DNA of 64,000 bases, taken from positions 1 to 64,000 of the forward strand of contig CAJUQP010000014.1 of NCBI GenBank assembly GCA_910588245.1, given 5' to 3'. The position numbers were made by a program, and so were the translations under genes. A model generated the notes under the pieces. The model searched no databases. It was not told where the DNA came from and worked only from the letters and a program-made list of their open reading frames with translations. The DNA comes from an uncultured Muribaculaceae bacterium. Its GTDB lineage: Bacteria > Bacteroidota > Bacteroidia > Bacteroidales > Muribaculaceae. Position 1 is the first letter of the stretch. Each line of letters starts with the position of its first letter. This document shows positions 16,029 through 24,739 of this stretch, piece by piece.

Positions 16029-16994
16029 ATGGAACAGAACACTCTTTATCCCCCTTTCACCATAGGGGTAGACCTTGGAGGCACCAACACGGTCTTCGCG
16101 GCAGTCGACTCCGTGGGCCACATCCTGGCCAAAGACTCAATACCGACCAAGACGCCCACCATCGAGAACTGGGCAGACTTGCTTGCCCAACGCATATCCG
16201 CGATGATCGACACCCTGCGGCTTGATGGCCAGATCGACGGAATAGGGATCGGCGCTCCATGCGCAAACTCCTCCACAGGCTGCATCGAGGCTGCCACCAA
16301 TCTCCCCTGGCCCTCCCCCATCCCTCTCGTCAACATGATGGAGAGTCGCCTGGGCATACACACAGTCATCAGCAACGACGCCAACGCAGCCGCCATAGGA
16401 GAGATGACCTACGGGGCGGCCGCCGGACTACGCAACTTCATCGTCATAACCCTCGGCACAAGCGTAGGGGGAGGCATCGTCTGCGACGGCCACCTGCTCT
16501 CGGGGACCCGCGGATTCGCCGGGGAGATAGGCCACATCACCTTCCCCTTCGCCTCCGACCGTCTTTGCAGCTGCGGACGCCACGGCTGTCTCCACACGAT
16601 TGCCTCCGCCGAAGGGATATGCCACACTGCCCGAAAATTTCTGGCTATTTCCGATGCACAATCAACACTCCGCGACATCCCCGAAAAGGAGATGACCCCC
16701 AGAAAAGTGTATGAAGCCGCCAAGAGCGGCGACCTCATAGCACAGGATATCTTAGACTTCACCGGGCGCTGCCTCGGGAAAGCGTCAGCTGAATTCGCGG
16801 CAATGACAGATCCGGAGGCGATAATCCTGTTCGGCGGAGTGGCTAAAGCCGCCGACCTGCTCATCCCTCCGATGCGGGAGGCCTTCAACGACACCGCCCT
16901 TTTCCTATATAAAGACAGGGTGCGGTTCATGCACTCGAAACTCGACGACGCCGACGCAGCCATCCTCGGCGCCGCCTCACTGCCATACATGTAA
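16029..16994 (+). CDS. ROK-family sugar kinase (glucokinase-like)
   Basis: The 321-residue protein should phosphorylate a hexose or amino sugar with ATP. The phosphate motif VDLGGTN is at about 15-21, the catalytic region is SNDANAAAIGE, and the glycine-rich ATP segment is TLGTSVGGGI. The zinc motif reads CSCGRHGCLH; the consensus is CxCGxxGCxE, so the four zinc ligands are kept but the Glu that normally follows is His. That position helps orient the sugar in characterised ROK kinases, so specificity may be altered. The start at 16029 was chosen because upstream in-frame sequence overlaps the nitroreductase gene. An alpha-L-fucosidase gene follows after 28 bp, which suggests the kinase acts on a sugar released from a host or dietary glycan. 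Confidence 0.92.
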   Translation: MEQNTLYPPFTIGVDLGGTNTVFAAVDSVGHILAKDSIPTKTPTIENWADLLAQRISAMIDTLRLDGQIDGIGIGAPCANSSTGCIEAATNLPWPSPIPLVNMMESRLGIHTVISNDANAAAIGEMTYGAAAGLRNFIVITLGTSVGGGIVCDGHLLSGTRGFAGEIGHITFPFASDRLCSCGRHGCLHTIASAEGICHTARKFLAISDAQSTLRDIPEKEMTPRKVYEAAKSGDLIAQDILDFTGRCLGKASAEFAAMTDPEAIILFGGVAKAADLLIPPMREAFNDTALFLYKDRVRFMHSKLDDADAAILGAASLPYM

Positions 16995-17022
16995 ACGCCA
17001 ATATAATCCATATACCCACACC

Positions 17023-18342
17023 ATGACAACAGGATATTTCAGAAACGCCCTCCGCTGCCTGGCGATAGGCGCGGCAGCATGTCTGGCGCAGACTGCCGCC
17101 GGAGAATATGTACCATCGCCCGAGGTGCTCGAGTCGAGAGAGCGTTTCGCCGACGATCGCTTCGGCATCTTCCTCCACTGGGGCATATACAGCATGTTCG
17201 GCCAGGGGGAATGGTATCTCAACTACGGCCCGAAAGCCGAGGAATACGTTAAAGCCGCCAAAGGGTTCTACCCTGCGCGGTTTAACGCGGCTGAATGGGT
17301 GGGCGCGATAAAAGATGCAGGAGCGAAATACATCTGCATCACCACACGCCACCACGACGGATTCTCGATGTGGCACACCGCCGAGAACGACTACAATATC
17401 GTAGACGGCACACCTTTTGGCCGCGACATTCTCAAGGAGCTCTCCGAAGAATGCGCACGCCAGGGGATTGCCCTCCATCTATATTATTCCCATCTCGACT
17501 GGGTACGCGACGACTATCCCCAGGGACGCACCGGCCACACCACAGGCCGCGACGCCTCGAAAGCAGACTGGAATTCATATTACGGATTCATGAACCGCCA
17601 GCTTAAGGAACTCCTGACAGGCTACGGCCCCATACGCGCGATATGGTTCGACGGATGGTGGGATCATGATGAAGACGCCACACCTTTCGGCTGGCAGCTT
17701 CCGGAGCAATATGAGATGATCCACCGTCTGCAGCCCTCATGCATGGTGGCCAACAACCATCATCAGTCACCTTTCCCCGGCGAAGATATCCAGATCTTCG
17801 AGCGCGACCTGCCCGGAGAGAACACAGCCGGACTTTCCGGCCAGGAGGTGAGCAGGCTTCCGCTTGAGACATGCAACACTATGAACGGCATGTGGGGCTA
17901 CAAGATACTCGACCAGAACTACAAAGATAGCCGCACGCTCATACGTTATCTCGTAAAAGCCGCCGGAATGGGTGCGAACCTGCTTCTCAATATAGGCCCG
18001 CAGCCCGATGGCTCGCTTCCCGCCGCAGCCCTCTCCAGGCTCAAAGAGATAGGAAACTGGCTCCATGAGAACGGTGAGACAATCTATGCCACCGAGGCAG
18101 GCCCCTTCCCCGCGCAATCGTGGGGAACCTCCACAAGGAAAGGGAATCGTCTTTTCCTCCATGTCATGACTCCGGAGAGCGATGCCATCCTTATCCCGGA
18201 GAATGTGAAGATAAAGAAAGCCAAGGAGTTCGCAACCGGGAAGGCCTTGAAGGTATCAAAGGCAGGATCGCATCATGTGGTGCATCTTCCGGCTACAGGA
18301 GACGTAGACGACCTGATAATCGAATGTGAGACATACGACTGA
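17023..18342 (+). CDS. GH29 alpha-L-fucosidase
   Basis: The 439-residue enzyme hydrolyses terminal alpha-L-fucose. A signal peptide (1-27, ending TAAG) sends it to the periplasm or surface. The family motif FGIFLHWGIYS is at 47-57, KYICITTRHHDGFSMW (about 102-117) forms the substrate pocket, and the catalytic nucleophile should be Asp210 in IRAIWFDGWW. The C-terminal ~90 residues form a short beta-sandwich, and no separate carbohydrate-binding module is present. The gene sits between a ROK kinase and CutC with small gaps, but no SusC/SusD pair is adjacent. The enzyme therefore probably works on small oligosaccharides imported by another system; this last point is inference. Confidence 0.95.
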   Translation: MTTGYFRNALRCLAIGAAACLAQTAAGEYVPSPEVLESRERFADDRFGIFLHWGIYSMFGQGEWYLNYGPKAEEYVKAAKGFYPARFNAAEWVGAIKDAGAKYICITTRHHDGFSMWHTAENDYNIVDGTPFGRDILKELSEECARQGIALHLYYSHLDWVRDDYPQGRTGHTTGRDASKADWNSYYGFMNRQLKELLTGYGPIRAIWFDGWWDHDEDATPFGWQLPEQYEMIHRLQPSCMVANNHHQSPFPGEDIQIFERDLPGENTAGLSGQEVSRLPLETCNTMNGMWGYKILDQNYKDSRTLIRYLVKAAGMGANLLLNIGPQPDGSLPAAALSRLKEIGNWLHENGETIYATEAGPFPAQSWGTSTRKGNRLFLHVMTPESDAILIPENVKIKKAKEFATGKALKVSKAGSHHVVHLPATGDVDDLIIECETYD

Positions 18343-18356
18343 AATAAATTGTCAAT

Positions 18357-19112
18357 ATGATTGACCTTGAAATATGTTGCGGCGACCTTGCAAGCGTCAT
18401 GGCCGCACGGGAGGGAGGAGCGACACGCATTGAGCTCTGCTCCGGACTCGCCGAAGGGGGACTGACGCCATCGGCTGCGCTGATTCGTTCGGCTGTCGCA
18501 TCAGGCATAGAGCGTGTCAACGTGCTCATAAGGGCACGTAGCGGAGATTTCCTTTACTCAGACTCCGAAATCTGTCTTATGGAGGAGGATATCCGCCAGG
18601 CTGTGGCCTCGGGTTCCACAGGCATCGTGATCGGAGCGCTCACACCTGACGGAGAGATTGACACCAAGGCATGCCGGCGTATGATAGCGGCCGCGCGCGA
18701 CAACTCGGGCCGGAATATCAACGTGACCTTCCACAGGGCTTTCGATCTCTCGCGTGATCCTTTGGAGAGCCTCGAGAAGATCATGGAACTCGGATGCGAC
18801 TGCCTGCTTACCTCAGGTATGGCGTCGGCGGCGGTGAAAGGCATACCCGTCTTACGTCAGCTTGCCGAACGCGCGGACCACAGGATAACAGTCATGGCCG
18901 GTGCCGGGATAAATCCCGACAACGCTGCCGACATAATCGCGGCTACGGGCGTTGGAGCGATTCATGCCACAGCGCGGAAGCCTCAGGCAAGCCGCATGCG
19001 ATTCCGCCGCCCCGCCGTGCCGATGGGAGTGCCCGGAGCCGACGAATATGCCCCTCTCTCCACCTCCCCCGACATAGTAAAGAATCTTCTGACCATAATT
19101 CATAACCAATGA
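18357..19112 (+). CDS. cutC: CutC family TIM-barrel protein
   Basis: The 251-residue protein matches CutC over its full length: LEICCGDLASVMAA at the N-terminus, GGATRIELCSGLAEGGLTPS, the strand motif NVLIRARSGDF, and VTFHRAFDLSRDPLESLEK. CutC was named from an E. coli copper-tolerance phenotype, and its biochemical reaction remains unsettled. Here it lies 14 bp after a fucosidase gene and overlaps the next gene by 4 bp (ATGA). None of the five genes in this operon is otherwise related to metal handling. A role in sugar metabolism should be considered alongside the copper annotation. Confidence 0.95.
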   Translation: MIDLEICCGDLASVMAAREGGATRIELCSGLAEGGLTPSAALIRSAVASGIERVNVLIRARSGDFLYSDSEICLMEEDIRQAVASGSTGIVIGALTPDGEIDTKACRRMIAAARDNSGRNINVTFHRAFDLSRDPLESLEKIMELGCDCLLTSGMASAAVKGIPVLRQLAERADHRITVMAGAGINPDNAADIIAATGVGAIHATARKPQASRMRFRRPAVPMGVPGADEYAPLSTSPDIVKNLLTIIHNQ

Positions 19113-21643
19113 GAATACCGCTTCTGGCCATAGGCCTGCTTTCATCAATATATTCCCTCGCTGTGACTCCCAAGGAAGCCCTCGACTTCCTCTATTCCTC
19201 CATGCCACTCCCCGACCGCGTGGATTACACAGAGGAATTCTATCGCGCCAATGTCGAGGCATCGCTCAAGGCCCGTGCTGAGATGCCTTGGGGCAACACC
19301 GTGCCCGACAGGGAGTTTCTACATTTCGTACTGCCTGTGCGTGTCAACAATGAGAACCTCGACATGTCACGACCCATATTCTATGAAGAACTCAAGGATA
19401 GAGTCAGGGGGCTGTCGATGGAGGAAGCTATCCTGGAGGTCAACCACTGGTGTCATGAGAAAGTGACATATAAACCCTCCGATGCGCGTACTTCCTCCCC
19501 ACTTTCCTCAGTGAGCCAGGCCATTGGACGATGCGGTGAGGAGTCTACATTCACAGTGGCCGCCCTACGGGCAGTGGGGATTCCGGCACGCCAGATATAT
19601 ACTCCCCGTTGGGCGCACACTGATGACAATCACGCATGGGTCGAGGCCTGGGCCGACGGTCGATGGCATTTCATCGGGGCATGCGAGCCAGAACCGGTGC
19701 TCGACCTCGCATGGTTCAACGACCCCGCCTCGCGCGGCCTGCTGATGACCACCAATGTGGTAGGCCAATATAAAGGACCTGAGGAGGTACTTCTACGCGA
19801 ACCTCTCACAACGCGGATAAACGTGACCGGCAACTACGCCCCCGTGGGCGATATTCCCGTGAAAGCCGTCTATCCCGACGGCAGGCCGGCAAAAGGCGCT
19901 AAGGTGAATTTCTGCATCTACAACTATGCTGAATATTATCCGGCCGTGACCAAGACGGCGTCCGACGACGGATCGGCATCGCTTACAGCCGGACTCGGCG
20001 ACATGCTCGTATGGGCCACAGACGGCAGCCGGTTCGGTTTTGCGAAAGGTCGGCCGGGTTCCGGTGAAGTCACCGTAGTTCTCGACAAGGACGCCTCATC
20101 ACAGGGTTCGTTCGATTTCGACATGATTCCCCCCGCATCCGCCTCTACCGCTCCGGCGGTATCGCCTGAACAGCGCGCTGAGAATACTCTGCGCATGCAA
20201 CGCGAAGACTCGATACGCAACGCCTATATGTCAACATTCGTCACTCCGGAAGAGGGGCGCCAGATAGCCGTAAGACTCGGCCTTGATCCCGAAAGGCTAT
20301 CCGGAGTTCTTGTCGAATCGCGCGGCAACCACGATGCGATCGTGAAATGTCTGGAAGGTTTTGACGGCTTCGAACGCTACACAGCCCTCGCGTTGCTCCT
20401 CAACGTCAGCGAGAAAGACCGCCGCGACATACCTGCGGAAGTGATCGTCGATCATGTGGCCAACACTCCGCGTCTTGACAACCGCTCCGACTGGGACTCC
20501 GAGATCTACAACCGCTATATCCTCTCCCCCCGCATCGAACATGAGTTCCTGACCCCCTGGCGCTCCGTGCTGCGTCCTGAGCTTCAGGCCGAGGGGCTAG
20601 GCAAAGACCCCGAGGAACTGGCAGGATGGATCGACGAGAACATAATCCTGGCAGACGCCGACAATCCCAAGGCGCTCCGCATCAGCCCTGCCTCCGTGCT
20701 CCGCGAGAGGAAAGCCGACCGTCTGTCGCGCGACATATTCTTCGTAGCCGCGGCCCGCTCGCTCGGCATGCCGGCGCGCATCGACCCTGTGACCGGAGCC
20801 ACACAGTATCTTCTCCCCGACGGAGTCTGGAAAACAGTTTCTTTCCGCGATGCCGACAAGACAAAAAGGGAGGCGGCAGCAGCCGGTAAAGCCTCGCTCT
20901 CCTTGTCGTTCACTCCCCAAGGACACATAATAGACCCGAAATATTATTCCCAGTTCTCTCTCTCGAGAATAGAGGGGGGTGTGCCCCGTCAGCTCGAGTT
21001 TGACGAGGGAGCAGCATTCTCGCAGATATTCGCGTCGCCCGTGGAGTTGGAACCGGGCCAGTATATGCTCACTTCCGGACAGCGCCTCGCCAACGGCGGT
21101 GTGCTGGCGCGCACGGAACTCTTCACGGTAAATGAAGGAGAGAAAGCCTCAAAGACCCTCACGGTGCGTGCGGACGACAGCGAAGTGTCGGTGATAGGTT
21201 CGCTCAACGCGGAAAACATCTATCATGACCTGGATCTTGACGCCGACAAGAGCATCCTCTCCACCACCGGACGCGGATACTATATCATAGGGATAATCTC
21301 ACCGAATCACGAGCCCTCCACCCACGCCCTCAATGACCTTTCGGCCGTTGCCACACAACTCGAGGCCACGGGGCGCAAGATTCTGCTCCTTTTCGACAAT
21401 GCTGAGTCTGCATCCCGCTTCCGCCGCGAGGCCTTCTCAAAACTGCCGGCCAATGTGGTGTTCGGCATAGACAACGGCAGTGCGTCGCTTGCGGAGCTCA
21501 AGGAGTCGCTCCATCTCCCGGACAACGTGGATAAGCCGGTATTCGCCATAGCCGACACCTTCAACCGTGTGGTGTGGAACTCCAACGGCTACACCATCGG
21601 CATCGGCGACACCATCCTGTCCATTCTATCACGCATACGCTGA
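19109..21643 (+). CDS. Secreted transglutaminase-like protein with thioredoxin-fold-like C-terminus
   Basis: The 844-residue protein has a signal peptide (about 1-18) and a transglutaminase-like domain (about 90-200) with the probable catalytic Cys142 in GRCGEESTF, His175 in NHAWVEAW and an acidic residue at 193 in GACEPE. A beta-rich, Ig-like region follows (about 225-320). The middle contains a second, cysteine-free stretch with LGMPARIDPVTGATQYL, resembling a degenerate transglutaminase fold. The last ~120 residues (RGYYIIGIISPN to ADTFNRVVW) resemble a peroxiredoxin/thioredoxin fold without the redox cysteines. Proteins of this type occur in Bacteroidota envelopes and may process peptides, but no substrate is known to me. 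The start codon overlaps the cutC stop. Confidence 0.85.
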   Translation: MRIPLLAIGLLSSIYSLAVTPKEALDFLYSSMPLPDRVDYTEEFYRANVEASLKARAEMPWGNTVPDREFLHFVLPVRVNNENLDMSRPIFYEELKDRVRGLSMEEAILEVNHWCHEKVTYKPSDARTSSPLSSVSQAIGRCGEESTFTVAALRAVGIPARQIYTPRWAHTDDNHAWVEAWADGRWHFIGACEPEPVLDLAWFNDPASRGLLMTTNVVGQYKGPEEVLLREPLTTRINVTGNYAPVGDIPVKAVYPDGRPAKGAKVNFCIYNYAEYYPAVTKTASDDGSASLTAGLGDMLVWATDGSRFGFAKGRPGSGEVTVVLDKDASSQGSFDFDMIPPASASTAPAVSPEQRAENTLRMQREDSIRNAYMSTFVTPEEGRQIAVRLGLDPERLSGVLVESRGNHDAIVKCLEGFDGFERYTALALLLNVSEKDRRDIPAEVIVDHVANTPRLDNRSDWDSEIYNRYILSPRIEHEFLTPWRSVLRPELQAEGLGKDPEELAGWIDENIILADADNPKALRISPASVLRERKADRLSRDIFFVAAARSLGMPARIDPVTGATQYLLPDGVWKTVSFRDADKTKREAAAAGKASLSLSFTPQGHIIDPKYYSQFSLSRIEGGVPRQLEFDEGAAFSQIFASPVELEPGQYMLTSGQRLANGGVLARTELFTVNEGEKASKTLTVRADDSEVSVIGSLNAENIYHDLDLDADKSILSTTGRGYYIIGIISPNHEPSTHALNDLSAVATQLEATGRKILLLFDNAESASRFRREAFSKLPANVVFGIDNGSASLAELKESLHLPDNVDKPVFAIADTFNRVVWNSNGYTIGIGDTILSILSRIR

Positions 21644-21698
21644 TCCACTACCGCCGGTTGCGAACAATAGATTGGCGATAGGTGCGTATACAGACTGC

Positions 21699-21739
21699 AG
21701 AGCCCGCAAAGAGTAAGAAAAAACTACTTTGCGGGCTCT
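21699..21739 (+). terminator. Hairpin terminator after the fucosidase operon
   Basis: AGAGCCCGCAAAG (21699-21711) pairs perfectly with CTTTGCGGGCTCT (21727-21739) around a 15-nt A-rich loop. The downstream sequence CCCTTT is only moderately T-rich, so this is a strong hairpin but an average intrinsic terminator. It is 55 bp after the transglutaminase gene. Confidence 0.7.
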
Positions 21740-21808
21740 CCCTTTCCGGGGCATGAATCGCACAAGATGACACGCAATTCATATGTATTGCGTTTTTTAA
21801 GAGATTTT

Positions 21809-21842
21809 TTTGCGGTGGTTTGCAGGGATTTTACTAACTTTG
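21809..21842 (+). promoter_or_regulatory. Promoter of the predicted barrel protein gene
   Basis: TTTG (21809-21812) and TAACTTTG (21835-21842) are separated by 22 bp, one more than the usual 19-21. The -7 box is a perfect TAnnTTTG and lies 52 bp before the start codon at 21895. Confidence 0.6.
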
Positions 21843-21894
21843 CCCCCGAAAGAGGCATTACATATCATCCAATCCTCACTCCAACAATATCCAT

Positions 21895-22929
21895 ATGAGA
21901 CTCAGATTACTGTCTTCATTGCTTGCCGCGACGGCATTTTTCTTAAATTCACATGCGCAGACGGATTCCATTCCCCCGAGTCCGGCAGATTCCGTAGCCC
22001 CACAGTCATCGGCAGTCGGCCAGGCACCCCGACCCATGGCGGAATCCACATCATGGTTCAAACGCAACAATGTGCTCGATCACGTGAGCGTTGCTTTCAC
22101 AGTGGGCACTCCCGGTCTCGGATTCGAACTCCAGGCACCTGTCACGAAATGGGCGAATGTACGCGCCGGGCTCGACGGAATACCACGTTTTCATTTCCCC
22201 ATGACTTTCCCTGTGGCCACGTATGCCGAGGGGAAGGTCAACGATAATTTTGACAAGATCAAGGAGATGATGCTTAAGATGACAGGCGAGGAGATGCACG
22301 AAGAGGTGAAAATGACAGCTAAGCCCAAGATGCTCAACTTCAAGTTTCTTGTCGACATCTTCCCCTTTCAGCAGAACCGCCATTGGCACGTCACGGCCGG
22401 TTTCTATCTCGGAGGCTCGACTGTGGGCACCGCCATCAACGACATGGACGAGACGTCGACCCTCGTGGCGATGAACATCTACAACCGCTTCTACACGCGT
22501 CTTAAGAAATACGGATATGAACACGAGCCGATATTCGGCGATGTATATCTCGACAAAGAGCAATATGAGGAACTGATGTCGTACGGTCTGATGGGAATCC
22601 ACATAGGCGACAACAAAGACGGCACACCTTATTATATGACCCCGGCGAGCAACGGCACGGTAAGCGCCAAGGCATTTGCCAACGCATTCAAGCCCTATCT
22701 CGGGCTGGGCTACAGCGGAGCCGTCGACAAAGCCCGTCGCCTCAATATCGGATTTGAGGCAGGAGTGCTCTTCTGGGGAGGAGCCCCCGACATCATCCTC
22801 CACGACGGTGTCAACATGACCAAAGACCTGATCAACATCCGAGGCAAGGTGGGCGACTATGTAGATTTCATGAAGGCTCTGAAGGTGTATCCATGCATCA
22901 GCTTCAAGATAAGCTACGACCTGCTTTGA
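21895..22929 (+). CDS. Predicted outer membrane beta-barrel protein of unknown function
   Basis: The 344-residue protein has a signal peptide (about 1-21, ending SHAQ), a Pro/Ser/Ala-rich linker (about 22-50), and then alternating hydrophobic strands rich in aromatic residues (for example HVSVAFTVGTPGLGFELQAP), ending with YPCISFKISYDLL. A terminal hydrophobic strand of that kind is typical of outer membrane barrels. A charged helical insert (about 105-140) with KIKEMMLKMTGEEM may lie outside the barrel. I do not recognise a named family. It has its own promoter and stands alone between a terminator and the next promoter. Confidence 0.75.
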   Translation: MRLRLLSSLLAATAFFLNSHAQTDSIPPSPADSVAPQSSAVGQAPRPMAESTSWFKRNNVLDHVSVAFTVGTPGLGFELQAPVTKWANVRAGLDGIPRFHFPMTFPVATYAEGKVNDNFDKIKEMMLKMTGEEMHEEVKMTAKPKMLNFKFLVDIFPFQQNRHWHVTAGFYLGGSTVGTAINDMDETSTLVAMNIYNRFYTRLKKYGYEHEPIFGDVYLDKEQYEELMSYGLMGIHIGDNKDGTPYYMTPASNGTVSAKAFANAFKPYLGLGYSGAVDKARRLNIGFEAGVLFWGGAPDIILHDGVNMTKDLINIRGKVGDYVDFMKALKVYPCISFKISYDLL

Positions 22930-23028
22930 TCCCCTTCCTCCGTGAGAGGATCAGGCCGGAGATTGCACCGGCAGTCAGATTCCACAGAAATATTTTTTTG
23001 ATTAAATCTTATTTACGTGCGTTTTTGT

Positions 23029-23059
23029 TTTGATTATTGTGGAAATTTTCTTAAATTTG
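23029..23059 (+). promoter_or_regulatory. Promoter of the pseudouridine synthase gene
   Basis: TTTG (23029-23032), a 19-bp spacer and TAAATTTG (23052-23059) match the Bacteroidota consensus. Transcription would start near 23066, leaving an unusually long leader of about 155 nt before the ATG at 23222. Confidence 0.75.
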
Positions 23060-23069
23060 CGCCAAAATC

Positions 23070-23103
23070 GCGGAGATATGCCTCCCGCAGGCAATATCCC
23101 CGC
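23070..23103 (+). promoter_or_regulatory. Stem-loop at the 5' end of the pseudouridine synthase leader
   Basis: GCGGAGATATGCCT (23070-23083) pairs with AGGCAATATCCCCGC (23089-23103) around a 5-nt loop, with one A/C mismatch and one bulged base. It begins within a few bases of the expected transcript start. Further downstream, a weaker stem joins TGTGGG near 23170 with CCGCACA near 23196. The rest of the 155-nt leader has no open frame. No known riboswitch class was recognised. Confidence 0.5.
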
Positions 23104-23221
23104 ATGATGTCGTAAACATTCATAGAATAATTAACCTTTAAAACTCATAAATAATAACCCTTTTCAAGTGTGGGTTAACCGCGATGGTAAAGATCCGCAC
23201 ATGAAACTAAAATAACTACAG

Positions 23222-24739
23222 ATGGAAGCAGAAAAGAAACCCAAGCGTCCGCGTATAAGCACGATGCCGACTTCCGCTCCGGGCGAAGGCGGGGAAACAG
23301 AGAGCCGCTATGAGAAAGTGAACTATCCTAACGATGACAAGGCTCCCATGGCCGGCGAGCGCCAGCAGGGCCAGCGCCAGTACGGTGACCGTCAGGGCTA
23401 TCAGCAGCGTCCCTACGGCTATCAGAACCGTCAGGGCGGATACCGCAGCTACAACAACAATTATGACCGTCAGTCATCCTACCGTCCGAACTATCAGGAC
23501 CGCGCCGCACAGGCATCGGCCGACGGAGAGAAGACCGACAGCCAGCAGGAGCAGGGCTTCCAGAACACCGAAGGCGGATATCAGCCCCGCCAGGGCTACC
23601 AGCCCCGCCAGAACGGCTACCAGCCCCGTCAGAACGGCTATCAGCCCCGTCAGGGTGGATACAACCAGAACCGTCAGGGTGGATACAACCAGAACCGCCA
23701 GGGTGGATACAATCAGAACCGCCAGGGTGGATACAACCAGAACCGCCAGAACGGCTACAACAAGCAAGGATACAACCAGCAGGGACATCAAGGCGGATAT
23801 AACCAGAACCGACAGGGGGGATACAACCAGAACCGTCAGGGCGGCTATAACCGTCAGGGTGGATATAACCAGAACCGCCAGGGTGGATACAACAAGCAGG
23901 GTTACAACCAGCAGAACGGATACAACCAGAACCGTCAGGGTGGATTCCGCAAGCAGCAGAACATGAAGTTCACGCCGCGTCCGAAACAGATTGACTATGT
24001 TATCGAGGACATCGATCCGAACGAGCAGATCCGTCTCAACAAATTCATGGCGAACTCCGGCATTTGTTCACGCCGCGAAGCCGATGAATACATCACACAG
24101 GGTCTCGTGAAAGTCAATGGTGAGGTAGTGACTGAGCTCGGCACCAAGATCACACGAAACGATGTGGTGGAATATGATGAGAAAGTCGTGACTCCCGAGC
24201 GCAAATGCTATGTGCTCCTCAACAAGCCTAAAGACTGCGTGACCACCAGCGATGATCCCAACGGACGTCTCACTGTGCTTGATCTGGTCAAGAACGCATG
24301 CCGCGAGAGGATATATCCGGTAGGACGACTCGACCGCAACACCACGGGCGTGCTTCTCCTCACCAACGACGGCGATCTCGCCTCGAAGCTCACCCATCCG
24401 AAATTCGTCAAGAAGAAGATATATCATGTCTGGACAGACAAAGACATCTCCGAGGAGGATATGCAGCGCATAGCCGACGGCATAGAGCTCGACGACGGAG
24501 AGATCCATGCCGACGCCATCAGTTATGTCAGCGAGACAGACCGCAATCAGGCCGGCATCGAGATCCACAGCGGACGCAACCGCATCGTGCGCCGCATTTT
24601 CGAGAGCCTCGGCTACCGCGTCACCAAGCTTGACCGTGTGTATTTCGCCGGTCTGACAAAGAAGAACCTACCCCGTGGCCGCTGGCGCTACCTCACTCAG
24701 GAAGAGGTCAACTTCCTCCGCATGGGAAGCTTCGAGTAA
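23222..24739 (+). CDS. RsuA/RluB-type rRNA pseudouridine synthase with long Q/N/R/G/Y repeat N-terminus
   Basis: The catalytic part isomerises a uridine in rRNA. An S4 RNA-binding domain starts near residue 268 (IRLNKFMANSGICSRREADEY). The synthase domain carries the catalytic Asp371 in GRLDRNTTG, and ends with GRNRIVRRIFESLGYRVTKL. The protein is 505 residues, about twice the usual length, because residues ~40-255 form a low-complexity tract built from units such as NQNRQGGY and QPRQNGY. Arg and Tyr are frequent, as in RNA-binding, condensate-forming proteins. The DNA of the tract is also a tandem repeat (23570-23945), so its length may vary. The start codon follows a 155-nt structured leader. 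The stop codon TAA is the first unit of repeat tract R5. RluB, RluE and RluF-type specificity cannot be separated here. Confidence 0.92.
   Translation: MEAEKKPKRPRISTMPTSAPGEGGETESRYEKVNYPNDDKAPMAGERQQGQRQYGDRQGYQQRPYGYQNRQGGYRSYNNNYDRQSSYRPNYQDRAAQASADGEKTDSQQEQGFQNTEGGYQPRQGYQPRQNGYQPRQNGYQPRQGGYNQNRQGGYNQNRQGGYNQNRQGGYNQNRQNGYNKQGYNQQGHQGGYNQNRQGGYNQNRQGGYNRQGGYNQNRQGGYNKQGYNQQNGYNQNRQGGFRKQQNMKFTPRPKQIDYVIEDIDPNEQIRLNKFMANSGICSRREADEYITQGLVKVNGEVVTELGTKITRNDVVEYDEKVVTPERKCYVLLNKPKDCVTTSDDPNGRLTVLDLVKNACRERIYPVGRLDRNTTGVLLLTNDGDLASKLTHPKFVKKKIYHVWTDKDISEEDMQRIADGIELDDGEIHADAISYVSETDRNQAGIEIHSGRNRIVRRIFESLGYRVTKLDRVYFAGLTKKNLPRGRWRYLTQEEVNFLRMGSFE
23570..23945 (+). repeat. In-frame tandem repeat in the pseudouridine synthase gene
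   Basis: Units of about 24 bp, for example GGTGGATACAACCAGAACCG followed by YCAG, recur more than ten times with small substitutions, insertions and 15- or 21-bp variants. All changes keep the reading frame. Neighbouring copies are nearly identical, including silent sites, which suggests active expansion and contraction by slippage or recombination. Confidence 0.9.

Noticed and set aside
23334..23966. Alternative frame over the pseudouridine synthase repeat
   Set aside because: It is a Thr/Arg-rich translation of the tandem DNA repeat in another frame; the S4 and synthase domains are only in the annotated frame.
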